Assembly (NCBI RefSeq): GCF_022539505.1
Contig: NC_061514.1
Location: forward strand, 219,441,837 to 219,505,836
Source: Lolium rigidum
Taxonomy: Eukaryota; Streptophyta; Magnoliopsida; Poales; Poaceae
Direction of reading: 5' to 3'
DNA: 64,000 nt
Shown here in pieces: positions 48,955-60,407 of the stretch. The first letter of the stretch is position 1; every line of letters starts with the position of its first letter. The notes under the pieces were generated by a model. It ran no database searches. It saw only the letters and a list, made by a program, of their open reading frames with translations, and was not told where the DNA came from. Position numbers and translations under genes: made by a program.

Positions 48955-50120
48955 TGTTATCACCAGATTTTGGCCAAATCAGGAGATGGGCCGTAAGTGA
49001 GATGGGCTGGAAGGATATACGCGTGGAGGATCTCTGAAGCGGCCTGACACGAAGAAGTTGGGCTAAATTGCCCGTGTATCTGTAACATAGTAGGATACGT
49101 GTCGTTTAGAAGTTAGAGTTTAACCCGTGCACGGTTAGGTGCACGCCTGAATTAGAAAGTCCCCCGGACTATAAATATGTATCTAGGGTTTATGAAATAA
49201 ACAACAACCAACGTTCACCACAAACCAATCTCGGCGCATCGCCAACTCCCCGTCTCGAGGGTTTCTTCCGGGTAAGCACCATGCTGCCTAGATCGCATCT
49301 TGCGATCTAGGCAGCACACGTTTATTCGTCTTCCATGCGTTGCTCGTACTGAAGCCTTTTTGATGGCGAGCAACGTAGTTATCATAGATGTTTTAGGGTT
49401 AGCATTGTTCTTCGTATCATATGCTATCGTCGTGCAACCCTTAGGTATCTAGCCGCCCTTACGCCTATCACGGGTGTAAGGGCGGCACCCCGCTTGGTCA
49501 TTGTTTAGTAGATCCGATCCGTTATGATTGCTCCTTGTTCTGCAAGGATTAGTTTAATATCTACATTGTTAGGCCTTACAAAGGGTTGGAGAATCCAGCG
49601 GCGTGTAGGGTGTCGTTTGCTAGCCCTAGACAGGACGTTCCGAGGATCAACCTCGTGTTGGTTTTTAGGCCCTGTCTAGGATCGGCTTACGATCACCGTA
49701 CGCGAGCGCGAGGCCCAATCACGAGTAGGATGTTCCGATTATGCGGTGAAAACCCCAAATCGTAGTAGGTCGCTTTAGCTTTATCTTGATCAAGCAGGAC
49801 CACCATCCGATCGTACACCTCGTACGTATCATGGGTGGATCGGCTCTTTGAGCCGATTCACGGGACAACCCGAGAGCCGATCGAGGCTCGTATTTAACGT
49901 TTACGTGTATGCCATGCAGGAAACTAAGCGAGGCATCATCCAACACCTTCCCGACCAGGTATAGGTCAGGTGGCACGCCCTTGCATCGAGCATCGGACGT
50001 GTGCGCAGAAGGCTTTGCGGGCCGTCGCTCGGAGGGACCAGGGCCAGCCGCAGTCCTGGGAGATTCCCGGCTCTACGGTGTTGCCCGTCGCTGCCCGCCG
50101 GTGGGTTTCTGACCGCAACA
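48955..50120 (+). mobile_element. G2 3' LTR
   Basis: 1166 bp, TGTTATCACC...GACCGCAACA. By eye it differs from the 5' LTR at some fifteen or more places, so the insertion is not brand-new. Confidence 0.93.
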
Positions 50121-50125
50121 CATAC

Positions 50126-52522
50126 ATGATGATGTATGTGGTTCCCTGGGCATAGTTGTGTGCGGGAGATTCTTCTACTTCATGAAAACTTCCAACAATG
50201 AATTGAGTATATAAATGTGGATATATTCGATAAGGAAGAAGTTTGAAACATTTGAATAGATTCAAATAAAATTCAGCATGAAGTGGAAATCATCGTAATA
50301 GAAAAGTGAAATATCTATGATTGGATCATGGTGGAAATATTTGAATTACAAGTTTTAGCGAACATCTAAGAGAGTTATGAAATTATTCTACAACTCATGT
50401 TTCTTGGAGTATCATAGTGATGATGGAGTATCCGAGAGATGTATCCAAACCTTGTTGGGTCAATGATGAGATAAAATATTGATGCCATTATATTTTTGTG
50501 AATTATGCTTTAGAGACTACCGCTTTTACACTAAATAGAGCATCATCATGATCCGTTGAAATGACACCATACAAGTTATGGCATGGGTATAAACCCTAAT
50601 AGTCCTTTCTTTAAATTTTGGTCTAAGAGTTTACAACCAAAATTGGATGAATGTCTTTGTTGGTTATCCCAAAGAATTGATTGGGAATTCTTTTCACTAT
50701 GAAGTAAAAGACAAAAGTGTTTGTTAATGTTACTTGCTTATTTCCAAGAAATTGTTTTCTAGCGAAGTATTTGAGTGGGAGGACAATAGAACTTGATAAG
50801 GTTTATGAACCTGAGCATAATGATCAGAGTAGCGCAGCATCGGAAATTGATTCCGGAAGCGGCCACGACGATCATGGCTCCCATGACTACAAAGTGTTAT
50901 AGCCATGGAGATCGAAGTACATATTGAACCTTGTAGGTATGGTTTACTTTGTGATCAAATAAATGATTTGTGGACAAAGGATTGATTTGAACAATGATAA
51001 ACCAACTACAAACAAAAGAAGTTATGATGGGCCCTGACTCCGTTAAAATGGCTATACGCCATGAAATCCAAGATAGATGAATACTTTTTGAAAGTAAGAG
51101 GATCTATAAAATTGATGGACTTGGATGAAATATCCTTGAAGAAGCTCGACTTGTCGAAAAGTTGTTTACGACAAAGTTCAAAGAGTTGACTACGATAAGA
51201 TTAGATCTTCCGTAGCAATGCTTATAGTCTATGTGGATTATTCTAGTAATCACTACATATTTCTTTTATGAGATATGTTAGTAGGATGGCAAAATACATT
51301 ACTTATCAGAATTATGTATTAAAGGTGTATACACGATACAACCAAGAGTTTTGCTGGTCCGTGGAATACTAGATAGGTATACAAACTTCAATTGGATGAA
51401 GTGAGTATCACGGAGTTGGAATCTTCACCAGATCAAATATTCAAAGAGTTTTGATTTCATCAGAGACGATGAAGAGGCTTGCATTTGCAAGAAATTAAGT
51501 GGGAGTGCTGAGACATATTTATAATACTTTATGTAGATGACATATAGTTGGTTATAAATAATGTAATTATATACTTGATTAAAAGGTTTCATTGAGAATT
51601 AACTTTAATGAAAGGATATGGACTGAAACAAATTTTGTGTCAACATCTATAAAGATAGATTGAAACACATAATAAGTTTAAGTCAAAGTACATAGAATAA
51701 ATATTGAAATAGTTCAATATAGAAATATTAAGAAAATATTATTTTCATGCGAAGGTTTAACAAGACTTGAGTGTAATTGACACTCGATGAGTAAAAACAC
51801 ATGAGTGATTTTAGATCACGAATAATATGTACAAAATCAGATGTCCTATGCTCTAAAAGGTTAGGAGCATATACCAGAATGATTCATGTGATGATCATTG
51901 GACAAACAGTAAGAATATCCTTGTGTACTTTAGAAGAACCAAGGATATATATATATATAGTTTTATATGGGGTAATGACAAACAAATCGATGTAAGGTGT
52001 TACACCGATATTAGTTTGGTCACATATAAAAATAAAATTTCAATCTCAGGTAGGCTAAGTGTTGTTTAAAAGGTAGCACAATGAGCTAGAAGTTGTCTAT
52101 GCTAGATTTAGAAGAATTCTAAATATTGTGACGGATTCTACAAATGAAGGCAGAGTATGTCATTGTTTTGACAATGACTGAGGATGTTAAATCAAGAGGT
52201 TCTTTGAGAACTTCGTGTAGTTCCGATAGTGTCAGAACTTTGAAGCTATATTGTGTATGACAATATTAGTGACATATTTCAGACCGCGAAATTAAGGTTC
52301 CACCAGAGGACTGAACATATAAGAATAAATGCCGACTCATTTGGAAAATGAGTGATGCGTTGAGACGCAAATGAATTGCAAAATACATACGTTTCTGAGC
52401 GTGTCAGATCCGTTGACTAAAACCTCTCCCGTGAGCAATACATGATAAAGCACCGGAAGGCCAAGGTGTTATATCTTTACAAATGTAAACTAGATTATTG
52501 ACTCTAGTGCAAGTGGGAGATC
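50126..52522 (+). pseudogene. Angela-like integrase end, RT and RNase H, decayed
   Basis: At about 50507 ALETTAFTLN-like codons give the end of the integrase. At 50717-50902 the short frame LFPRNCFLAKYLSGRTIELD follows. RT begins near 51050. The Copia catalytic motif LYVDD is at 51527-51541, followed two codons later by a stop. An ending with DPLTK-like codons lies near 52410. A purine tract, AAGTGGGAGATC (52511-52522), adjoins the 3' LTR. Stops are frequent throughout. Confidence 0.78.
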
Positions 52523-54302
52523 TGTTGGAGATATGCCCAAGAGGCAATAATAAATGGTTATTATATATCTTTGTGTTTATGATAATGTTTACATACCATG
52601 CTATAATTGTATTAACCGAAACATTGATACATGTGTGTTATGTGAACAACAAGGAGTCCCTAGTAAGCCTCTTGTATAACTAGCTTGTTGATTAATAGAT
52701 GATCATGGTTTCGTGATCATGAACATTGGATGTTATTAATAACAAGGTTATGTCATTATATGAATGATGTAATGGACACACCCAATTAAGCGTAGCATAA
52801 GATCACGTCATTAAGTTATTTGTTATAAGCTTTCGATACATAGTTACCTAGTCCTTATGACCATGAGATCATGTAAATCACTTATACCGGAAAGGTACTT
52901 TGATTACATCAAACGCCACTGCGTAAATGGGTGGTTATAAAGGTTGGATTAAGTATCCGGAAAGTATGAGTTGAGGCATATGGATCAACAGTGGGATTTG
53001 TCCATCCCGATGACGGATAGATATACTCGGGCCCTCTCGGTGGAATGTCGTCTAATGTCTTGCAAGCATATGAATAAGTTCATAAGAGACCACATACCAC
53101 GATACGAGTAAAGAGTACTTGTCGGGAGACGAGGTTGAACAAGGTATAGAGTGATACCGATGATCAAACCTCGGACAAGTAAAATATCGCGTGACAAAGG
53201 GAATTGGTATCGTATGTGAATGGTTCATTCGATCACTAAGTCATCGTTGAATATGTGGGAGCCATTATGGATCTCCAGATCCCGCTATTGGTTATTGGTC
53301 GGAGAGAGTACTCAACCATGTCCGCATAGTTCGCGAACCGTAGGGTGACACACTTAAAGTTGGATGTTGAAATGGTAGAACTTGAATATGGAATGGAGTT
53401 CGAATATTTCTTCGGAGTCCCGGATGAGATCCCGGACATCACGAGGAGTTCCGGAATGGTCCGGAGAATAAGATTCATATATAGGAAGTCATTTTATAAG
53501 ATTTAAAAATGATTTGGAAGGTTCTATGGATGGTTCTAGAAGGTTCTAGAAAAGTCCGGAAGAAACCACTAAGGAAGGCGGAGTCCCGGAGGGACTCCAC
53601 CTCCCATGGCCGGCCAACCCTAAGGGGGAGGAGTCCCAAGTGGACTCCCCTAAGGGGGCCGGCCACCCCCCACATGGAAGGGGGAATCCCACCCCAAGTG
53701 GGATTCCCACCTTGGGTAGGTTTCCCTATAACATGGAAGGTTTTGGGTTCGGGTCTTATTCGGAGACTTGTAGTCCAACACTTGGGGCTTCCACCTATAT
53801 AATGAGGGGCCAAGGGGAGGGGGCCGGCCACCCCAATACAACAAGGTGGCCGCACCACCTAGATGGCCGGCGCCCCCCTCTCCCCAAACCCTAGCCGCGC
53901 CCCACTCCTCCTTCTTCCCCGCACGCTTAGCGAAGCTCCGCCGGGATTCTCCACCGCCACCGACACCACGCCGTCGTGCTGTCGGATTCAAGAGGAGCTA
54001 CTACTTCCGCTGCCCGCTGGAACGGGGAGGTGGACGTCGTCTTCATCAACAACCGAACGTGTGACCGAGTACGGAGGTGCTGCCCCTTCGTGGCGCCGTG
54101 ATCAAGATCTTCTACGCGCTTTTGCAAGCGGCAAGTGAATGTCTACCGCAGCAACAAGAGCCTCATCTTGTAGGCTTTGGAATCTCTTCAAGGGTGAGAC
54201 TCGATAATCCCCTCGTTGCTACCGTCTTCTAGATTGCATCTTGGCTTGGATTGTGTGTTCGCGGTAGGAAATTTTTTGTTTTCTATGCAACGAATCACTA
54301 CA
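52523..54302 (+). mobile_element. 3' LTR of the Angela-like element
   Basis: 1780 bp, partner of 16308-18083 with scattered substitutions and small indels. It ends CACTACA before the GAGTT duplication. Confidence 0.93.
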
Positions 54303-54608
54303 GAGTTTCGGGTTAAGCATGCAGTACTTAGAGCGAAACTCAAAAAACCGGCATAGCTAGTCCCCGAGTTTCGGGTTAAGAACGCAGTGCTTAGCGCGAA
54401 GCTCAAAAAATCGGCATAGCTAGTCCCCGAGTTTCGGGTTAAGCACGCAGTACTTAGCGCGAAACTCAAAAAACCGGCATAGCTAGTCCCCGAGTTTCGG
54501 GTTAAGCACGCAGTACTTAGCGCAAAGCTAAAAAACCGGCATAGCCAGTCCCCGAGTTTCGGGTTAAGGACGCAGTACTTAGCGCGAAGCTCAAAAAATC
54601 GGCATAGC
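54303..54608 (+). repeat. 63-bp minisatellite in antisense-gene intron, right part
   Basis: Unit borders at 54357, 54420, 54483, 54545 and 54608, periods 63, 63, 62 and 63. It continues the array cut at 16307. Together there are about nine units. Confidence 0.95.
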
Positions 54609-55968
54609 TATAAGGGTATATTGCTCCTATGTGTGGTTTTGGTAATTAGTGACAACCCCTATGTACTAATGTTTTCATTGAGTTTATATGAAAGAATATT
54701 CCATAGGTACTACTTGTATTCCATGTGTTGGATTCAAGTATGGATGCCATGAAGATAAAGATATACCTTGTGTATTGGCATCAAGATCATCAATTTGAAG
54801 ATATATATATGTGATATGATCAAGAAGAAGAAATGAAGATGGAGTTCTTATGTGGAACTCAATATTAGCCATGCTCTAGCTTATGTGATAAGCAACGAAT
54901 GATCATGATCTTGAGTGCTTGATTCCAAGTGAAGAATTCAAGTTATGGCTCTAATTCGGTGTCATGACAATCTCATAAGTTGATCTATGATTGACTAAGA
55001 TTTAGAGCATGCAAACAAATGAATAATTCTATATACACCTCAAGATAGTATGATAGAGCATGAGAAGATACAAGGTTGACCAATACAAAGAGTGAAGAAT
55101 AGATTCAAGATTGGTCAACACATGAAGCATGAAGAATGTGCCACATGAAGTCATGTGGTATGGTAAGCCTTGTCAATTATGCTTTATGAACTAACCCATC
55201 ATATATGTGCCCTTGTGTTGTCTATGTGGGTTAGGTATCTTTCCATGGGCATGCATCAAAAGTGAGATCTCATATAGCCCATGAGAGGATGACATCAAGT
55301 GGTGATCGTCATCAAGGTCGAGTTGGGCAAGTTCAAGATGAGCATCTCAAGTGGATCACATGCTTGAAGCTTGCCGTCCATTTGGTGATAATGGACATGT
55401 GAAGATGTGCATCAATGGAGCTATCCCATCATGGTGTATTGGGGAGCAATTGTGAGTCTTCACGAAGCAACAATGATCAAGTAAGGCATTCCGGCTTGAG
55501 TGGAGCTTGAAGAGTTATCATCAAGATCAAGCGGGATGCGCAAGGCAAAGGTATGACCTTGCTAGGTTTTTTCCTTTTACCGGTCTCAAGGTGGATGTTG
55601 GGAGACCGGATTATAGGATAGATAGCCGCACTATCAAGAGGGGCTTTCAGTTGGGGAACTTGATCACATCGTCTTTAGGGAGCTCAATACTTTGCATACT
55701 TTGCATATCCCTAATGCTTCTTGGTGTTTCTTTGTGTGAGGTTCTTGAGCTTGTTTCTAGCTTTACAACAAGCCCAAGTTCATCGAAAACGGAATCCGCA
55801 TGCATCTTCTATTGCGTTTTCGAGTTTGGACGCCTTCACCGTTTCTTGACGGTGGGAGACTCCCTCTCTAGAATCATCTAAAAATATCCTGTGAGGAGTC
55901 TTACAAGCCAAATCCGTAAGTTTTAAAACGCCTATTCACCCCCCTCTAGGCGACATCTCGTCCTTTCA
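54609..55968 (+). mobile_element. Solo LTR in the same intron
   Basis: 1360 bp between perfect ATAGC duplications (54604-54608 and 55969-55973). It starts TATAAGGGTATATTGCTCC, probably TGTAAGGG with one change, and ends TCTCGTCCTTTCA. The end CACCCCCCTCTAGGCGACAT is common to grass LTRs that are followed by a TGGTATCAGAGC primer site, which suggests plus orientation. No internal domain or gene is seen. Confidence 0.85.
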
Positions 55969-55998
55969 ATAGCTCACCGCTTCTTTTAACTTGTGCAG

Positions 55999-57487
55999 GG
56001 CACGCTAGACTCCCGGAAGCAACTGTTTGAGGAGCTGTTGTGGGAGCACCAGGACCTCGTCGAGGCTTTCGCCTCCCTCAAGCTGACCCACAGCCAGTGC
56101 CAAGGTTTGTTTCAACCTACCGGCTTCTTTTGTACCGGACTTTTGCTTGATGAATATTGCTAAAAGGTTTCTTTCGTGCAGCTGCCCTGTCGGAAGCCTC
56201 CCTCGACGACCTTACCGGCCAAATCACTGCGCTCAAAGGTAGGCCACGTCTGTTGGTTTGTTTTTCCGTTGTTTGAGCCTACCAGCCTATTTTTTACTAA
56301 CTCCTTCCATTCCGGACTTCAGCTGAAAAGGAAGAGCTGCTCCTCCAGCACGGCCGCAATCTGAAAGCCCAGCGGGATGAAGCCGCTAAGCTCAAGGATC
56401 AACTGATCCAAGCTGGGCTGCAGCACGCAGGGTCGCTGAAGGAGGCCATTGCTGCCGGCGATGCCAAGGTTGAGGAGGCTCGGAAGCAATTTGCTGAGGC
56501 CGAGGGACAGCTGCGGCAGGAGCTTGAGGAGGAGACCAAGCTGTTGAAACTGGAGCAGGACAAGAGCGCGGAGCTTTCTGCGTGGAAGGCCCCGATTGGC
56601 CAGATGATCCGGGACACTGACGCCAAAGCGCTGAGTAGGTGTTTCTGTTCTTTTGCTTACAAGATTTCTTTTCCTACCGGTGTATGCTTATACTGAATTC
56701 TTATGTTCCCGTAGGGTTGTTCCCGGACTCTCAGGAGCGCGCATCGGTAACCGTCTCCAAGCTCCGGATCGAGAATTCGGTTGCCGACGCCAACGCCCCC
56801 TGGACCATAGAGGACCACCTGGCCGCTCTGTACTCCCGGATCTCCCACATGAGGGTTGTTGACCGGCATCTTGGCGAGCTACCGGCAGCCGCGCTGAAGA
56901 TCTTCAAGTGCCTCTGGTCCGGGGAACCGGTGCCGAATGACCTTAGCGGTCTCGCGGAGCGACTTCAGGATGCCGGCAGGCGGCTCAGCGAGTGGCGGCA
57001 TTCTGCTGCACGGGCTAGAGCTGACACAACGCTCCGGTTCGCATGCTCTTGGTATGAAGGTCTGGACTTGGACGCCCTGCACAGCATGCGCGAGGATGCT
57101 CCTACCGACAAAGTCCCTGAAAAGACTGCCGCGCGTCGCGACCGTGCCTACTGGATTGCCAACTACGCCTCCACCAGCACCTTCATCCCTCCTCCAGCTG
57201 ATTTGGAAGAAGAATTCACTGATGATGAAGAGGAGGAAGAAGAAGCCGGAGATCGCGAGGCTGAAGCTGAGCCTGAAGCCCCTGAGGAACCAGCTGCTAG
57301 CAATACGGAGCAAGCCCCAGAAGTGCCACTTGTTCCTGAACCAGCTCCAGAAGTACCTGCTGCCCACGCACAAGCCCCGGAGAGCTCCTCTCCGCTTTAC
57401 CAGCGAACCTTGATCCTATCTTATGGAAAACAATGTCGTAAAATTTCCCCCGGTATGCCGGGGTGGGGAGATGTAACATACAATTAA
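55999..57487 (+). CDS. Antisense gene of Tat element, copy 2 (3' exons, open frame)
   Basis: Exons 55999-56104, 56182-56238, 56323-56634 and 56715-57487, with introns of 77, 84 and 80 bases, all GT-AG. Joined, they give 416 codons including the stop, with no internal stop. Exon 1 contains QLFEELLWEHQDLVEAFASL. Exon 3 is a coiled coil (heptad-like Leu/Ala with Glu/Lys, about residues 60-155). Exon 4 has DANAPWTIEDHLAALYSRIS, a helical region, then an acidic and Glu/Ala/Pro-rich tail. Compared with copy 1, exons differ in length by 21 and 3 bases (whole codons) in the first two. The tail reads past the position of copy 1's stop. These exons sit downstream of the two insertions in the first intron and far from 14285-15963, so a full transcript is unlikely. 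Function is unknown. Confidence 0.7.
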
Positions 57488-58104
57488 GTCCTTTTGGTTG
57501 TGCTGAACTGAAGTAGTTATTAGATTTGCATGTTTGACTCTTAAGCTTATATGCTAAACCGGTAACTTTGTGTGATTGAAACCTTTCGGTTCGCTTTGCT
57601 TTTATCTTGCATGGTGAAGATTCTGGATTCATTCCTGAATTCAATCCGATGCATGCTTGGTTCTTTTGCTTTGGCTCTGTCTACCTATTTTGGGTGTTTG
57701 ACGTATGAGTCCCAAAGTTCTTTTGCCAAGCAAGCATTTTCTCGAACTTAGAGAAAAAAACTCGAATTTTTTCACAAAAAACCGGTATGACCAGGGTTAG
57801 TTAAACTTTTCCCGGATTGTTTGTTTTCGGTTTCTTTTTTGTTTTTCGTGTGATTAAATCCTTCCGGTTTGTCTTGCTTGCCATGAAGTCGGGTTGCGGA
57901 CAGCAGCTAAGTCGAAGATTCACCTTTTGGTTTAGCACATTACTAAACCGGAAAGGAAAGCTTCCCACAAACAAACCGGTATGCGGAAAAAATAAACATA
58001 TTGCATGCAATTTCGGTAAAGGCGTTTCCCGAGATACATTCGAGGTTCCGGCATTTTATTGATAGCAAATAAGGTACAAAAAAGGAACTCCTTACATCAC
58101 ATCT
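57488..58104. other. Spacer between antisense gene and G3 integrase
   Basis: No gene is seen. It is homologous to 1776-2480 of G1. The hairpin CCCC-GG-TATG-CC-GGGG is at 57448-57463, just inside the extended reading frame. Confidence 0.65.
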
Positions 58105-59237
58105 TCAGGAATAGAAAGGGCGAATTAAAGCTATGTTCCATGGGCGCTTGGTTTCCTCCCCTGACCTGTCCTTCTTTCCTTTCTTCGGTTCCTGTGCATC
58201 AATCAGGTAGTAGGCATCATTGTGCAGAGCCTTGCTCACAATGAAAGGCCCTTCCCACGGAGGTGAGAGTTTGTGTCGTCTTTCAGTGCGCTGCACTAGA
58301 CGTAGCACTATGTCCCCTTCCCGGAACACCCTCGGGTTTACCTTCCGGCTATGATAGCGTCTGAGGTTTTGTTGATATATGGCCGATCTTGCTAAGGCCA
58401 GCTCTCTTTGTTCCTCAGGCAAATAAACATCATTTTCTCGGGCCTCTTTTACCTCTTCTTCGGTATAGAGTTGAACTCGTGGTGAGTCATGGATGATGTC
58501 GGTTGGTATGACCGCTTCTGCTCCATATACCATAAACAATGGTGTGTATCCGGTACACCAGTTTGGTGTGGTCCTTATGCTCCACAACACTGATGGTAGT
58601 TCATCAAGCCAACATCCTGACGTTTTTTAGAGTGGCTCAATGAGCCTCAGTTTGATACCGGAAAGCACAAGCGCGTTCGTTCTTTCCACTTGCCCATTTG
58701 CCTGTGGGTGTGCCACTGAGGCTATATCCAACCGGATATTGTTATCGTCACAGAACCACTTGAACTCTCCTTGAGCAAAGTTTGTTCCGTTGTCAGTGAT
58801 GCTGTTGTGCGGGTAACCATACCGCAAGATGACATCTTTCAAGAATTTGTTATCGTCACAGAACCACTTGAACTCTCCTTGAGCAAAGTTTGTTCCGTTG
58901 TCAGTGATGATGTTGTGCGGGTAACCATACCGCAAGATGACATCTTTCAAGAATTTCACAGCCGTGTGTCCATCGCACATTCCGATAGGCTTAACTTCGA
59001 TCCACTTGGTGAACTTATCGACCATCACCAAGATGTGAGTCATGTTTCCTCTTGCCGTTTTGAAGGGTCCAACCATATCCAGGCACCACACAATAAATGG
59101 CCAAGTTATCGGTATCGTTTTAAAACCGGATGATGGGGTATATTTTGCTTGGCGTACCTCTAGCACCCATTGCACTTCTGGACCAAGTCCTCAGCGTGTT
59201 CCAAAGCTGTGGGCCAATAGAACCCATGCCGGAATAC
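58105..59237 (-). pseudogene. G3 integrase with internal 108-bp duplication
   Basis: Two open parts, 58105-58590 and 58627-59175, are broken near 58600-58630 and near 59170. The core shows CLDMVGPFKTARGN, ITDNGTNFAQGEFKWF and NGQVERTNA. A 36-codon segment (bases 58741-58848 and 58849-58956) is repeated in frame and duplicates the TDNGTNF motif with the second catalytic Asp. The C-terminal part resembles G1 closely. Confidence 0.85.
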
Positions 59238-60134
59238 TTATTCTACCAGCACCCTGGACGAGGCATGGTGCCCACATTCTCCTTGGTGGATTTCTAGGAG
59301 CATCTCCTTTCCCTCTTCCGGTTCCACACATCGTTGAAGGACACCGGTAACACTTCTCTTGCACATCTCACCATTGATGATGGTGTACGCCTTGGACCTC
59401 CTTTGGATCCTTCTCGATTCGGTTTCATCAGCTGGCAAGCCGCCGTTGACTAGGAATTCCTTAATAGGTTTTACCCAGGTTGGTGTTTCCGGAACCAGAA
59501 AAACTGGCACATCAATCTCCATGTAATCCACCATCATAGTTTCTTCCTGTTTCGATCCCAAAGTCCCCGGGTTAGACGGAGCAGTCCCCAGGTTTCCTTC
59601 GTCAATGTCCATTGGCACCACATGGGATTCCGGTACGAAAATTGATTCGGATTCTGGACTCGGTTTGATTGACGGTTTCCTCAGGTGAGCCAAGGCTATT
59701 CCGGAAGGAATTTCTTTCCTGGATGAGCCTAGCTTGGACAGTGTGTCCGCGGCTTCATTTTCTGCCCGCGGTACATGGTGAAATTCGCACCCCTCGAAGA
59801 ATCCGGCAATCTTCTGCACATGAAACCGGTAAGCGGCCATGTTGGTATCTTTTGCATCCCAATCTCCGGAACACTGCTGCACCAGCAGATCTGAGTCGCC
59901 GTAGCAAATGATCCGGTGAACTCCGATTTCTTTTGCGACCTTGAGCCCGTGGACTAAAGCCTCGTACTCGGCGACATTGTTTGATGCCCTGAAGTGTATC
60001 TGCAGCACATATCTCAAGTGATCTCCCTTTGGTGAGGTAAGAACCACTCCTGCACCGAGACCCTCTTTGAGTTTCGATCCATCAAAGTGCATCCTCCAGT
60101 AATCCACTTCCGGTTTGGGTGGCTTGTATTGCAT
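59238..60134 (-). pseudogene. G3 second (Tat-type) RNase H
   Basis: 298 open codons ending in a stop inside the integrase zinc finger (HHASSRVLVE). The acidic residues are in place: HFDGSKLKEG, NNVAEYEALVHG, CYGDSDLLVQQ and ENEAADTLSKLG. It is homologous to 3460-4404. Confidence 0.85.
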
Positions 60135-60140
60135 CTCAGC

Positions 60141-60402
60141 CTAATCAACCAGGAAATCCACCAAAGCTTGCGATTTTATGGCGTCTCCTCTTTCGTAGGT
60201 GGGTACGTAGGGTGACAGCTGAATCGCCCATTTGGCAATCCGGCCGCTGGCATCTTTATTGCCGATGATTTCCAAGATAGGTGCCTCGCTCACCACCTTC
60301 ATCGGATGCTCTTCAAAATAGTGTTTGAGCTTCGTGGCGCCCATGAACACGCCATAGGTCATTTTTTGGAAGTGCGGGTAGTTTTGCTTTGAGAGGGAGA
60401 GG
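60141..60402 (-). pseudogene. G3 RT-linked RNase H segment, C-terminal side
   Basis: EVLSLSKQNYPHFQKMTYGV through QALVDFLVD, then TAG at 60141-60143 where G1 has a tryptophan codon. It continues at 63869 across the solo LTR. Confidence 0.8.
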
Positions 60403-60407
60403 ACCTC

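Larger units (their letters stand above)
21842..50120 (+). mobile_element. Non-autonomous Ty3/gypsy element G2, full length
   Basis: Perfect CATAC duplications at 21837-21841 and 50121-50125 bound LTRs of 1167 bp (21842-23008) and 1166 bp (48955-50120). Inside are a putative primer site, gag (split by the LARD and the N gap), protease, a spacer, an antisense acidic gene and a polypurine tract. No RT, RNase H or integrase is present anywhere in the remaining interior, so it must depend on another element for these functions. Confidence 0.9.
16308..54302 (+). mobile_element. Angela/BARE-like Copia LTR retrotransposon with nested insertions
   Basis: Flanked by a perfect 5-bp duplication, GAGTT, at 16303-16307 and 54303-54307. 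LTRs are 16308-18083 (1776 bp) and 52523-54302 (1780 bp), beginning TGTTGGAGATATGCCCAAGA and ending CTACA. The internal region survives in three pieces (18084-20162, 21334-21841, 50126-52522), about 5 kb in all. That is near the size of BARE/Angela interiors. Its gag and pol are full of stops. Confidence 0.95.
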
